Positions 1-10,532 of a stretch of 64,000 nt of DNA are shown piece by piece (the stretch's first letter is position 1; every line of letters starts with the position of its first letter). Origin of the DNA: Paralithodes platypus. Taxonomy: Eukaryota; Arthropoda; Malacostraca; Decapoda; Lithodidae. Position numbers and translations under genes: made by a program. Location: contig CM064539.1 of the NCBI GenBank assembly GCA_032716605.1, positions 3,173,550 to 3,237,549 of the forward strand, read 5' to 3'. Below the pieces are notes generated by a model that was given only the letters and a program-made list of their open reading frames with translations, searched no databases and was not told where the DNA came from.

Positions 1-139
1 TAGGAAAGGCTTTGAAAATGTAAGAAACTATTTGGGAAAATATTATTACATGTTAGGTTTTCTAATGCTTGGTTGCAATCCATCTCCTTTTGACTCTTCA
101 AGATGAAGATAAGTGTTCGACTATCAACCTTGGTTATAT

Positions 140-248
140 TTATCCTAGTGAGTATCCTAGGTTCGAATCCATGGAGTACCACATGTATTCATAGTTTCAT
201 TTATTTCATAAATTAGGTTTATTTGTAAGTTAATTTGTGGGTTGGTGA
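140..248 (+). mobile_element. SINE family A copy (tRNA-derived), 5' part degraded
   Basis: A pol III B box, GGTTCGAATCC, lies at 160-170. It is followed by a tail that recurs at 6300-6360 (+), 37925-38000 (-), 53165-53215 (-) and 57107-57165 (-), ending in a GGTTGGTG motif. The dispersed copies on both strands with a shared tail show a SINE rather than a tRNA gene. The tRNA-like head upstream is too diverged to fold. Confidence 0.65.
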
Positions 249-330
249 TTATATGAAATTAAACTAGACACACACAAGCACACGCATACACGTACACTAA
301 AATACATGCACAAGCACACATACAAACTCT

Positions 331-334
<4 letters not shown>

Positions 335-400
<66 letters not shown>

Positions 401-419
401 CTCTATCTTTTTTACCCTT

Positions 420-482
<63 letters not shown>
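335..482. repeat. Compound (CA)n-(CT)n-(CA)n microsatellite
   Basis: (CA)n runs 335-397, a short spacer follows, (CT)n runs about 428-467 and CA repeats continue to 482. Open frames on both strands here encode only dipeptide repeats and are not genes. Confidence 0.95.
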
Positions 483-775
483 GACTATCACGCACCCCTT
501 CTCTCACATTTCTCTTTCATTATTCCACACTCCTCTGAAGAGGCCACTTTGATCTCCCCACTCTAACATGGGGGCCGGTCTTCTCAACGTGCACACTCCT
601 TGTTCTCTCACACCATCATCACATTCTTACCGCTCACACCCTTACTCTTTACCACTCTATTTACTCTACCTTACTCTATCTGCTCTACCACTTGACCTGC
701 TCTACCCCAAGCTACTTGCGTGGGAAAACTGAAAAAGAAAAATAAGGCACAGCAATTACCAGCAATAGCGAGAGA

Positions 776-960
776 ATGACTAAGAGTGTGTACGAGAGCG
801 AGGTGGAGGGACAGAGAGGGAGATGTAGACCGAAAGAGAGGTGGAAGGATGGAGTGAGGAAGTATATGAACGAAGGCGGTGCTGGTTGGGGGGAGGGGCG
901 TCGACTGACTTGGGACAGAGGTGCATGGGGATTCGAGGTCCCCAAGGAGTATGGGGCTGA
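776..960 (+). pseudogene. C-terminal fragment of an RTE/Jockey-like LINE ORF2
   Basis: The plus-strand frame contains MTKSVYESEVEGQRGR and KERWKDGVRKYM. These match the tail of the longer minus-strand LINE at 55376-56740 and the fragment at 12475-12625. It is a 5'-truncated dead copy with no RT domain. The three copies in one window show a moderately abundant family. Confidence 0.65.
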
Positions 961-1007
961 TGACTACCACCAGCAACCAGATTCCGGGTGACAACTCATC
1001 AAAATCT

Positions 1008-1115
1008 ACTATAGTCTATTCACTGTAAGTAGGCGAGAAGTCATGACCTCTATTCTCTGTAACTCAAAAAGGGCTAGAGCAAATTGGCTGTAACTTTCCA
1101 CATCTATCAACTTCT
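1008..1115 (+). mobile_element. U-family MITE, left half only
   Basis: The TATAGTCTATTC terminus and the GTAAGTAGGCGAGAA arm match complete copies at 5871-6083 and 29676-29888. The right arm is missing. The 36-bp minisatellite begins about 270 bp downstream. Confidence 0.6.
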
Positions 1116-1384
1116 GCAACACCACCTCTCCTCCAACAATACTGATCTGCTTTTCTCACAGAGCCTCAGGTGTCTGAAGCAACTTCCAGCAACCCCTTCT
1201 CTGTATTATCATACTTTATATATACTAGTTTCCAAGCCAAAGGCAGAGGTTGTGCACACCAAACTCGCTTGTTCTCATGTTCCTTCTCTGTATCTGGTCT
1301 ACCCCACTCTACTAGGTGTACCAGTCTCTAACTGCCCTACAACTCTATCGTATACAGTATACCCCACTCTGCAACTATAACTGC

Positions 1385-3365
1385 TGTACCCCACTCTATC
1401 TAGGCTACCCCACTCTACCTACTCTACAACTCTACCTGCTCTACCCCACTCTACCTACTCTACAACTCTACCTGCTGTACCCCACTCTACCTACTCTACA
1501 ACTCTACCTGCTCTACCCCACTCTACCTACTCTACAACTCTACCTGCTCTACCCCACTCTACCTACTCTACAACTCAACCTGCTCTACCCCACTCTACCT
1601 ACTCTACAACTCTACCTACTCTACCTGCTGTATCCCACTCTACCTACTCTACAACTCAACCTGCTCTACCCCACTCTACCTACTCTACAACTCAACCTGC
1701 TCTACCCCACTCTACCTACTCTACAACTCAACCTGCTCTACCCCACTCTACCTACTCTACAACTCTACCTGTTCTATCTACTCTACAACTCAACCTGCTC
1801 TACCCCACTCTACCTACTCTACAACTCAAGCTGCTCTACCCCACTCTACCTACTCTACCTGCTGTATCCCACTCTACCTACTCTACAACTCAACCTGCTC
1901 TACCTCACTCTACCTACTCTACAACTCAACCTGCTCTACCCCACTCTACCTACTCTACAACTCAAGCTGCTGTACCCAACTCTACCTACTCTACCTGCTG
2001 TATCCCACTCTACCTACTCTACAACTCAACCTGCTCTACCCCACTCTACCTACTCTACAACTCTACCTGCTCTACCCCACTCTACCTACTCTACAACTCT
2101 ACCTGCTCTACCCCACTCTACCTACTCTACAACTCAACCTGCTCTACCCCACTCTACCTACTCTACAACTCAACCTGCTCTACCTCACTCTACCTACTCT
2201 ACAACTCAACCTGCTGTACCCCACTCTACCTACTCTACAACTGAACCTGCTCTACCTCACTCTACCTACTCTACAACTCAACCTGCTGTACCCCACTCTA
2301 CCTACTTTACAACTCAACCTGCTCTACTCCACTCTACCTACTCTACAACTCTACCTGCTGTACCCAACTCTACCTACTCTACCTGCTGTATCCCACTCTA
2401 CCTACTCTACAACTCTACCTGCTCTACCCCACTCTACCTACTCTACAACTCTACCTGCTCTACCCCACTCTACCTACTCTACAACTCTACCTGCTCTACC
2501 CCACTCTACCTACTCTACAACTCAACCTGCTCTACCCCACTCTACCTACTCTACAACTCTACCTGCTCTACCCCACTCTACCTACTCTACAACTCAACCT
2601 GCTCTACCCCACTCTACCTACTCTACAACTCTACCTGTACTACCCCACTCTACCTACTCTACAACTCAACCTGCTCTACCTCACTCTACCTACTCTACAA
2701 CTCAACCTGCTCTACCTCACTCTACCTACTCTACAACTCAACCTGCTCTACCCCACTCTACAACTCAACCTGCTCTACCCCACTCTACCTACTCTACAAC
2801 TCAACCTGCTCTACCCCACTCTACCTACTCTACAACTCTACCTGCTCTACCTCACTCTACCTACTCTACAACTCTACCTGCTGTACCCCACTCTACCTAC
2901 TCAACCTGCTCTACCTACTCTACAACTCAACCTGCTCTACCTCACTCTACCTACTCTACAACTCTACCTGCTGTACCCCACTCTACCTACTCTACAACTC
3001 AACCTGCTCTACCCCACTCTACCTACTCTACAACTCAAGCTGCTCTACCTCACTCTACCTACTCTACAACTCAACCTGCTCTACCCAACTCTACCTTCTC
3101 TACAACTCAACCTGTTCTACCCCACTCTACAACTCAACCTGCTGTATCCCACTCTACCTACTCTACAACTCTACCTGCTCTACCCCACTCTACCTACTCT
3201 ACAACTCAACCTGCTCTACCCCACTCTACCTACTCTACAACTCAACCTGCTCTACCCCACTCTACCTACTCTACAACTCAACCTGCTGTACCCCACTCTA
3301 CCTACTCTACAACTCTACCTGTACTACCTAGTGCACCTCACTCTACCTGTACTACCTAGTGCACC
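1385..3365. repeat. 36-bp minisatellite, about 54 units
   Basis: The array is about 2 kb of a 36-bp pyrimidine-rich unit. It is built from CTACCCCACTCTACCTACTC followed by TACAACTCAACCTGCT. Variants swap TCAA for TCTA and CCCC for CCTC or CCAA. Isolated half-units occur before the array (about 650-705) and after it. The plus strand of the unit has no stop codon in any frame, so the 671-codon open frame at 1316-3331 is a by-product. Confidence 0.95.
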
Positions 3366-3459
3366 TCACTCTACATTCTCTATACCTCTACCTACTGTAC
3401 CCACCCTACCTGATCTACAACTCTAACCCACTTCACCATGTCTACCCCACTCTGCAGCA

Positions 3460-3676
3460 CTATAGGTAGCGCCAACCAACTTGACAATAATCTTGATCCC
3501 TGACCTCTCTCTAATTCAAAAGAGGCCTAGAACAAACTGGCTGAAAATATCCACACCTATTTCCTGGTGGACTCTTCCCAAATGATAGAAACGTCAGGCC
3601 GATTGCTTTCATTCATTTCGAGTTATGAAAAGTTAAGGGGTCAAGATTATTGTCAAGTTCGTTGGCGCTACCTATA
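3460..3676. mobile_element. Foldback MITE distantly related to family U
   Basis: The left arm begins TATAGGTAGCGCCAACCA and the right arm ends TTGGCGCTACCTATA. The arms pair for about 36 bp with few mismatches. The interior resembles U in the 'AACTCTTCCCAAATGATAGAAA' neighbourhood, and both families end in TA. Inferred Tc1/mariner-type non-autonomous element of 217 bp. Confidence 0.7.
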
Positions 3677-3681
3677 CCTGT

Positions 3682-3913
3682 TTAACCCTTTCACGCACAT
3701 ATGACGCAGAGGTTGCCAGATTAGCAATAATAAATAGAGTTATCTCACTCTTATAATTACCTCTCCAAAATAAGTTTTCTGCCCACAGCTAACTCAAAGA
3801 CAACTGCAGAGGTTGAAGTAACTAAGCTAAAGGTTTCTAAAAAAAACTGATGGTAACAAAGGCTTTAAAGTATCCCTAATAGGCTCAAAATCGCGTCATA
3901 TGTCGGAGAGGGT
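3682..3913 (+). mobile_element. V-family MITE (TTAA-flanked)
   Basis: It starts at TTAA 3682-3685 with the consensus start TTAACCCTTTCACGCACATA. Its right end GAGAGGG abuts a P1 element, and the two share the target tetranucleotide (now TGAA). Complete copies are 235 bp (48208-48442, for example). Confidence 0.8.
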
Positions 3914-4293
3914 GAAGGGGGGTGACCTGTTTTTTTTCTGTCCTTTTCTATCTTTCTCTGGCTTGTATCCATTTGGCCCCATTCAGCCTACTGTTTTAAG
4001 ACGTTTATCCCCATCCAGGTGTCAATTTTTTACTGGTAAGCGGTAGCAAGCCAGCATATATTTTATTTTTGTTTGACAGCAGGCTAAATTTGTAAATTTT
4101 TCGATAGAAAAATTTCTCCGGCGAAGCCGGATTTCTTCATATAATGCTGGCTCGCTATCGCTTGCCAAGAAGAAATCGACACCTAGATGGGGATAAACGT
4201 CTTAAAATAGTTGGCTGAATGGGGCCGAATGGATACAAGCCAGAGAAAGAGAGAAAAGGACAGAAACAACAAAAAGCAGGTCACCCCCCTTAA
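3913..4293. mobile_element. P1 foldback element inserted in the end of a V element
   Basis: A 380-bp near-palindrome. The left end is GAAGGGGGGTGACC and the right end is GGTCACCCCCCTTAA at 4279-4293. Each arm carries the GGCTTGTATCCATT block and a GGATGGGGATAAACGTCTTA block. The centre holds CCGGCGAAGCCGG and CGATAGAAAAATTTCTCC. TTAA at the right end supports a piggyBac-like target. No ORF. Confidence 0.8.
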
Positions 4294-4591
4294 ACCACTC
4301 TATACTGTAATAATATTGTAATAATGTTGGGTGGCTTTATTGATCAGCTTATTTATTTGATATGTAATATGTATTTTTACTTTGTAAATGTATGTATCGC
4401 GCAATAAAGTTGATTAATTGATTGATTGATATACCTGATCATTTCAACGTGCACACTCCTTTTTCTGTCACCCTTCATCACCTTCTCACCGTTCCCATCC
4501 TTCCCACTCTCTCCTCTGGGCTCGCGGGATCGGCCACTTCATCTAATACCCCACTGTGTCCGGGGGTTTATGAAACTTGGATGTCGGAAAG

Positions 4592-4809
4592 TTAAGCCGG
4601 TATCACACGAGAGCTTTTATGGTCAACATTCGATGATCAAAATTTTGCTGGTAACAATTCTGGAGTATTATGCCCTGGTACCGAAAACTATACCTGATGG
4701 TGGATGAACTTAGGTGACCGAAATCATCTAAATGTTGAGCTCATAAGCTGCCAGACCAGTGTTAAGGAGAAATGTTGAGGGAAAAAGCGCTCGTGTGATA
4801 CCGGCTTTA
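4592..4809. mobile_element. S-family MITE with TTA target duplication
   Basis: Terminal inverted repeats AGCCGGTATCACACGAG and CTCGTGTGATACCGGCT bound 4595-4806. TTA lies on both sides at 4592-4594 and 4807-4809. The interior contains CAACATTCGATGATCAAAA and CTGCCAGACCAGTGTT. A 3-bp TTA duplication fits PIF/Harbinger-type transposition. Confidence 0.85.
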
Positions 4810-4889
4810 TACGCCACAAACTTGGAACTGAATTGTTGGCACCGAGAAACTTAGGACCCTAGAAACTGATGGGGGCCAAACCTCGTCCC

Positions 4890-4898
4890 CCCCCCCCC

Positions 4899-4933
<35 letters not shown>

Positions 4934-5269
4934 GGTTGCATTCATTCGGCCCCATTCAGCCTACTGTTTTAAGACGCTTACCCCCATTCAGGTGTCAATT
5001 TGTTCCTGGCATGCGGTAGCGAGCCAGCATATTAATTTATTCATTTTTGACAGCAAGCTAAAATTGTACATTTTTCGATAGAAAAATTTCTCCGGAAGCC
5101 GGATTTCTCCATAAAATGCTGGCTCGCTTTCGCTCGCCAGGAATAAATCGACACCTGGATGGGGATAAGCATCTTAAAACAGTTGGCTGAATGGGGCCGA
5201 ATGGATACAAGCCAGGGAAAGAGAGAAAAGGAGAGAAAGATAAAAAAAAAAGCCGGTGACCCCCCTTAA
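4890..5269. mobile_element. P1 foldback element, left end replaced by C/CT runs
   Basis: The right end is intact (GGTGACCCCCCTTAA, TTAA 5266-5269). The left terminus has become poly-C and (CT)n at 4888-4932. The central hairpin and both GGCCCCATTCAGCC-type arm blocks remain. Confidence 0.75.
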
Positions 5270-5280
5270 TGGGTGGACAA

Positions 5281-5329
<49 letters not shown>

Positions 5330-5343
5330 CTCTCTCTCTCTCA
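5281..5343. repeat. (CA)n then (CT)n microsatellite
   Basis: CA repeats run about 5281-5326, followed by CT repeats to 5343, directly after a P1 element. Confidence 0.95.
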
Positions 5344-5349
5344 CTCTCT

Positions 5350-5745
5350 TGGTTTAGAGGGTGGGGAGAGAGCCTTCTTCTGTTCTATCCTTGTCTTCCA
5401 CATACCTTCATTTAGGGCTCTACTATCTCTACTACAATAAAGTCCTGACCCCCTCGTTAGCATCGCAAGCTCCATGTGCTCAGTGTATCTGTAAAATCTA
5501 TGTAATTTTGTTGTTCTCTCTCTCTCTCTTCTTCTTTGCTATCATTTCCTTCCACTGTACCTTACTCTCGGGTTAGCTATCTCTACTAGAATTAAGTCCT
5601 GACCACCTCGCTGGGATCGTAAGGCCTGTGTGGTCAGTGTATCTATGTAAATATTTTTTTCTCTCTCTCTCCCTCTCTGTCTGTCTGTCTGCCAGTCTGC
5701 CTGCCTCTCTCTGTCTCTCTCTCTCTCTCTCTCACGTAACCCCTA
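5350..5745 (+). repeat. Two tandem copies of dispersed repeat Q with (CT)n tails
   Basis: Copies lie at about 5350-5540 and 5556-5745. Each contains AGTCCTGACC, then a GATCGTAAGG or GCATCGCAAG block, then CAGTGTATCT(G)TAAA, and ends in a CT tract. The same unit recurs at about 8440-8650, 8655-8790, 12740-12880 and 34225-34400, each time leading into CT repeats. No coding content; class unknown. Confidence 0.6.
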
Positions 5746-5870
5746 CACATATGATTGTCACGCACCAACAGTCGTGGCTATGGAAGTCTTTGTCGGAAAT
5801 GTACGCAAGACAAATATAAGAGGTATAGAAAGGCGACAATATTACAGGCAAAATATATAGCAATACATCC

Positions 5871-6083
5871 TATAGTCTATTCACGGTAAGTAGGCGAGGA
5901 ATCATGGACTCTAGCCTCTGTAACTCAAAAAGGGATAGAGCAAATGGGCCTTACATTCCCACACCTATTCCTGGACCGACTCTTCCCAATTGGTAGACAT
6001 ATTAGCTCGATTACTCTAGTCGTTTTTGAGTTACAGAGGTTAGAGGTCATGATTTCTCGCCTACTTACAGCGCATAGACTATA
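5871..6083. mobile_element. U-family MITE, complete
   Basis: The 213-bp element begins TATAGTCTATTCACGG and ends ATAGACTATA. The long arms contain GTAAGTAGGCGAG and its complement CTCGCCTACTTAC. TA at each end fits a Tc1/mariner-like target. Its uninterrupted right arm (TTTTTGAGTTACAGAGG) serves as the empty-site reference for the copy at 10023. Confidence 0.8.
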
Positions 6084-6239
6084 GTAAACCTGTATATTTT
6101 GTTCATCGAAAGTATTGATATTCACTGTTCTTCATATATTTATGTACGGTCATACTTCGATGTTCTTTCATTCATATGTACGGTCATACTTCGATGTTCT
6201 TTCATTCATATTTAATCGAATATTCCAAACATACTGTCT

Positions 6240-6362
6240 TCGTAGCGCAATGGATAAATGCACTGAATTTCGGTGTGAGCATCCTAGGGTCGAATCCCTG
6301 GACTGCCACATGTATTTGTTGATTTCATTAATTGAGGTTAGAAGTAAAGTCGGTTGGTGGAG
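6240..6362 (+). mobile_element. SINE family A, best tRNA-like head
   Basis: A-box-like TAGCGCAATGG lies at 6243-6253 and the B box GGGTCGAATCC at 6287-6297, with a plausible anticodon arm between them. Inferred to derive from a tRNA, perhaps Arg. The shared tail ends GGTTGGTGG at about 6360 and is followed directly by a LINE T fragment. Confidence 0.7.
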
Positions 6363-6850
6363 GCAACATCCAGCTCTCCTGAGCTATCAGAAGAGACTGG
6401 ATGACTCCGTCGTCGACACCTGCCCGGGATGTAACACAGCACCCCATACCATTAACCCTCTTCGACATATGACGCGATTTTGAGACTATTGGGGATACTT
6501 TAAAGCCTTTGTTACCATCAGGGGTATTTAGAAACCTTTAATTTAGTTACTTCAACCTCTGCAGTTGTCTTTCAGTTAGCTGTGGGCAGAACACTAATTT
6601 TGGAGAGGTAATTATAAGAGTGAGAGAACTCTATTTCTTATTGCTAATCTGGCAACCTCTGCGTCATATGTGCGTGAAAGGGTTAAACACATCATAGAAG
6701 ACTGCATTTCACACAACCACATACGCCAACAACACAATCTACACTCAATGAGAGCTCTGTGGGAAAGCCCGATCGTTGTCATGGCCTTCCTTACGGACTC
6801 GGGGCTGTTCGGCCAGGCAGCTTAGGGAACAACAACAACATTATAATAAT
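6363..6850 (+). pseudogene. LINE T 3' end, split by a V element
   Basis: The plus frame contains DTCPGCNTAPHTI before the V insertion (6452-6686) and the downstream block HIIEDCISHNH after it. It ends in a stop and a GGGAACAACAACAAC tail. The Cys-x2-Cys...His...Cys arrangement is typical of the C-terminal zinc-knuckle-like end of R1/Jockey/I-group LINE ORF2. The same region is uninterrupted at 29980-30305. Confidence 0.75.
6452..6686 (-). mobile_element. V-family MITE inside LINE T, TTAA duplicated
   Basis: TTAA flanks both ends (6452-6455, 6683-6686). The paralogous LINE copy at 30131-30145 has a single TTAA and no insert, so the insertion point and the 4-bp duplication are read directly. 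No transposase is encoded. Confidence 0.9.
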
Positions 6851-7084
6851 ACCTACTAAACAAATGATTATACAAGATCATGTTTATTGTCATGGGTATG
6901 AACACATTAGTCAGGAGATTAGCTGTGAATATTACTGTAAAAGGATTCCTTGTATGCTAATTTTTTCCCCCTTTGGGAATGTACTTTTTTCTGTTTTTCG
7001 TTTGATGACTTACTTTATTTGTAAACAAAATCGATTAATGAGGACATAATATATACCTCATGGCATCAGATCCTCATTGTCACA

Positions 7085-7296
7085 TTAACCCTCTGAAGCT
7101 CTGACGCGTTTTAGCAGTTTAGTTTGGCTATCATTAGACGATTTTATGTAGCTTAGGAAGTATATGTGGGTATTAAAAGGGTCAATACTATATAAATCAA
7201 CCCTTTGACTTCCATATACCGTTACTAATCTGAATATAATCGTCTAGTAGTAGCCAGAAACAGAACAGAAACGCTTATTGAGCTTGAAAGGGTTAA
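7085..7296 (+). mobile_element. W-family TTAA MITE
   Basis: It starts TTAACCCTCTGAAGCTCTGA and ends AAAGGGTTAA. Internal blocks GGCTATCATTAGACGATTTT and AATCGTCTAGTAGTAGCC form the inverted arms. A close relative is at 51209-51421. Confidence 0.75.
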
Positions 7297-7459
7297 ATGA
7301 CTTAAATTGCTTCAAACTCCGTGTGTCCAGGCATTTTGGCTCGAACGTCCCTTGATTTTGGCCCTGTCACTCTTTCAACTATGGGGGAGGCACTCGCTAT
7401 AGGCAGTTATGCCTTTTGCCTCCCTCAATCACATAGAAAAAAAAAAAAAAAAAAAAAAA
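7297..7459 (+). pseudogene. LINE Z 3' end with poly-A tail
   Basis: The block TGACTTAAATTGCTTCAAAC...GTGTCCAGGCATTTTGG is followed by a GCCCTGTCAC block and an A-run at about 7435-7459. Other copies (13690-13974, 16000-16265) carry the coding WNSLPESV...FKLR end typical of LINE ORF2 C-termini. This copy is 5'-truncated at the W element. Confidence 0.65.
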
Positions 7460-7632
7460 TGTAAATAGGCCTATGTTGTAATGTTAAAAGTTATTCTAAG
7501 TATTATGAAATTGTGACAATAACGTCTTTTGAATTGATTTGAATAATATTGCTACTTTTCCTCGTTTGATCTTCTCCACACCTGTCTTCACTCAGGCCTT
7601 CGTGATTATATTCTTCACCTCCTCTGACTCTA

Positions 7633-7937
7633 TTAAGGGGGTCACCAGGTATTTTTTTCATCTTTCTCTCCTTTTCTCTCTTTCCCTGGCTTGTATCCAT
7701 TCAGCCCCATTCAGCCAACTGTTCTAAAACGTTTATCCCCATCCACGTGTCGATTTCTTCCTGGCGAGCGATAGCGAGACAGCATTGTATGGAAAAATCC
7801 GGCTTTGCCGGATAATTTTTTCTATCGAAAAATGTACAAATTTAGCTTGCTGTCAAAACAAAAATATATGTATGCTGGCTCGCTACCGCTCGCCAGGAAA
7901 ATATTGACACCTGGATGGGGGTATAAGTCTTAAAACT
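7633..7937. mobile_element. P1 foldback element, right arm truncated
   Basis: It starts TTAAGGGGGTCACCAGG at 7633. The central hairpin CCGGCTTTGCCGG is present. The sequence leaves the family consensus at about 7937 after GTCTTAAAAC. Confidence 0.75.
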
Positions 7938-7944
7938 TTCTTCT

Positions 7945-8018
7945 TAGACTGATCAAAATCATATCAATATAGGTAAAAGAAAATGAAAAAAAGACGTCCC
8001 CGGTACGGAAGGGGTTAA
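7945..8018. mobile_element. W-family right-end fragment
   Basis: It ends GACGTCCCCGGTACGGAAGG followed by GGTTAA at 8013-8018, as in complete W copies such as 29235-29449. The terminal TTAA is shared with the P2 element that follows. Confidence 0.5.
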
Positions 8019-8340
8019 GGGGAGATCTCCACTTGAGGGATTTTTTTCTTGACCCCTTTCTCCCTCATGTTTAGCCCCATTGCTTTTGATATTATAAAAC
8101 GTTTGCCCCATTAGTTTAATGATTTTAAGAACTTTCACCCCATATTAAGACCTTTCGTACAATTCAGGTGTCGATTTTATCCTGGCGAGCGATAGCGAGC
8201 CTGTAATTTAAGAGGAACCGGCCTCCGGCCGGGACATTTTTCTACCGAAAAATGTACAAATTTATCTTGAAAGGGACTCAAGGGGGTGTAATTTTAAGCT
8301 TGATGGAGGTCTAGGGAACAAACTAAATACCTCCCCTTAA
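8015..8340 (+). mobile_element. P2 foldback element
   Basis: It begins TTAAGGGGAGATCTCCACTT and ends ACCTCCCCTTAA (TTAA 8337-8340). It contains CTGGCGAGCGATAGCGAGCC and TTTTTCTACCGAAAAATGTA, a core block also found in P1. Central palindrome CCGGCCTCCGGCCGG. Confidence 0.75.
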
Positions 8341-8439
8341 GAAGAGACTGGACGATCATCTAATGGACAATGGATTAATGTAAATGAAGCTATTAACAAA
8401 AAGTAGCTAAATTCCCTTTCAGAATAATATTTTGTCTGT

Positions 8440-8790
8440 CCTATACATACAAACCGGAGAGAGCGGAGGGTGGTGAGAGAGCCTTCTATTTTGTTGTCCT
8501 ATTCTTCTACTATTAGCTGTTCCTGTTTCTGGTAGTATTAAGGCCAGTCGACCACCTATAGGGCTCGCAAGGTCTGTGTAGTCTGAGAATCTGTGCAACT
8601 CTATGTAACTCTTACTCACTCTCATTCTCTCTCTCTCTCTCTCTTCTTTTCTATCCTTTCCTTCAACTTTCCTTTTCTATCGGATATGCCATCTCGACTA
8701 GAAAAAGTCCTGACCACTTCGTTTGGATCGTAAGGTCTGTGTGGCCAGTGTATCTATGTATGTAATTCCATGTATGTAAATCTCTCTCTT
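8440..8790 (+). repeat. Two Q repeats with (CT)n tails
   Basis: The first spans about 8440-8650 (GAGAGAGCCTTCT...CTCGCAAGGTCTGTGTAG) and the second about 8655-8790 (GATCGTAAGGTCTGTGTGGC). Each ends in CT repeats, and the second merges into the pyrimidine array at 8780. Confidence 0.55.
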
Positions 8791-9950
8791 TCTCTGTCTC
8801 TCCTTTCGTTCATCGTTATATCATTCCCCCCCCACCTCTCTCTCTCCTTTCGTTCATCGTTATATCTTTCCCCCCTCTCTCTCTCTCCTTTCGTTACATC
8901 TTTCCCCCCCCCTCTCTCTCTCTCTCTCCTTTCGTTCATCGTTATATCTTTCTCCCCCCCTCTCTCTCCTTTCGTGCATCGTTATATCTTTCTCCCCCTC
9001 TCTCTCTCCTTTCGTTCATAGTTATATCATTTCCCCCCCTCTCTCTCTCCTTTCGTTCATCGTTATATCTTTCCCCCCTTTCTCTCGCTCTCCTTTCGTT
9101 ACATCTTCCCCCCCCCCCCCTCCCTCTCTCCTTTCGTTCATCGTTATATCTTTCCCCCCCTCTCTCTCTCCTTTCGTTCACCGTTATATCTTTCCCCTCT
9201 CTCTCTCTCCTTTCGTTCATCGTTATATCGTTCTCCCCCTCTCTCTCTCCTTTCGTTCATCGTTATATCTTTCCCCCTATCTCTCTCCTTTCGTTACATC
9301 TTCCCCCCCCCCCTCTCTCTCTCTCTCCTTTCGTTCATCGTTATATCTTTTCCCCCCTCTCTCTCTCTCTCCTTTCGTATTTCATTATATATTAACCCCC
9401 CTCTCTCTCTCCTTTCGTTCATCGTTATATCTCCCCCCCTCTCTCTCTCTCCTTTCGTTCATCGTTATATCTTTCCCCCCTCTCTCTCTCTCCTTTCGTA
9501 TTTCGTTATATATTACCCCCCCTCTCTCTCTCCTTTCGTTCATCGTTATATCTCCCCCCTCCCTCTCTCTCTCTCCTTTCGTTCATCGTTATATCTTCCC
9601 CCCCCTCTCTCTCTCTCTCCTATCGTTATATCTTTTCCCCCTTTCTCTCTCCTTTCGTTCATCGTTATATCTTTCCCTCCTCTCTCTCTCTCCTTTCGTA
9701 TTTCGTTATATATTTCCCCCCCTCTCTCTCTCTCTCCTATCGTTATATCCTTCCCCCCCCTCTCTCTCTCTCTCCTATCGTTATATCTCCCCCCTCCCTC
9801 TCTCTTTCTCCTATCCTTATTTCTTCCCCCCCCCTCTCTCTCTCCTATCGTTATATCTCCCCCCCCCCTCTCTCTCTTATATTATATCTTCCCCCCGTCT
9901 CTCTCTCTCTCCTATCGTTATATCCTTCCCCCCTCGCCTCTTCTCTCACT
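8780..9950. repeat. Pyrimidine minisatellite, about 30 units of roughly 35-45 bp
   Basis: Each unit is (CT)n, then CCTTTCGTTCATCGTTATAT, then CTTT and a C-run of 4-12. Variation is mostly in homopolymer and dinucleotide length. Some units carry TATTTC or lack the TTCATCG block. Open frames on either strand are by-products. Confidence 0.95.
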
Positions 9951-10022
9951 CAGCTGTAATCGGAAACTCCTAGCCCCTCCACCCTCACGCTCATCTAATA
10001 TAATTATAGTCTCTAGAGTGGC

Positions 10023-10448
10023 TATAGTCTATTCGCTGTAAGTAGGCGAGAAATTATGACCTCTATCTCTGCAACTCAAAAAGGGCTAGAGCAAATTGGC
10101 TGTAAATTTTCACATAATTTCCTTGACTAACTCTTCCCAAATGGTAGAAATATTAGCTCGATTACTCAACTTGTTTTTTAAGCCGGTATCACACGAGAGC
10201 TTTTATAGTCATCATTCGATGATCAAAATTTTTCTGGCAACATTTTTGGAAAATTTTACTCTGGTATCGGAAACTAGACTGATGGTAGATGAATTTAGGG
10301 GACAGAAATAATATATATGTTTACCTACTGAGCTGCCAGACCAGTGTTGAGGAGAAATGTTGAGGGAAAAAGTGCTCGTGTGATAGGGGCTTTAGTTACA
10401 GAGGTTAGAGGTCATGATTTCTTGCCTACTTACAGCGAATAGACTATA
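10023..10448. mobile_element. U-family MITE split by an S element
   Basis: U arms lie at 10023-10177 and about 10395-10448 with termini TATAGTCTATTC and GAATAGACTATA. The middle 10181-10391 is an S element. The unbroken U copies at 5871 and 29676 confirm continuity across the insertion. Confidence 0.85.
10178..10394. mobile_element. S-family MITE nested in U, TTA duplicated
   Basis: The inverted termini AGCCGGTATCACACGAG and CTCGTGTGATAGGGGCT are flanked by TTA at 10178-10180 and 10392-10394. The host U sequence at this point in other copies is TTTTTGAGTTACAG, so one TTA (from TGA) is the target. Confidence 0.85.
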
Positions 10449-10532
10449 GAACAGAGATAAGTGGATAAAGAGGAGACATAGATGATGAATACGGCTACAG
10501 TATATACAGAACATGAGTATGATTTGTATATA

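Noticed and set aside
1316..3331. 671-codon plus-strand open frame
   Set aside because: It is translation of a stop-free 36-bp minisatellite. The reading also switches among phases without meeting stops, which is not evidence for a protein.
6243..6312. Functional tRNA-Arg gene
   Set aside because: The tail after the B box is shared by five dispersed copies, and acceptor-stem pairing is not convincing.
8754..9220. Arg/Glu-rich proteins on the minus strand
   Set aside because: They are direct translations of the CT/C minisatellite.
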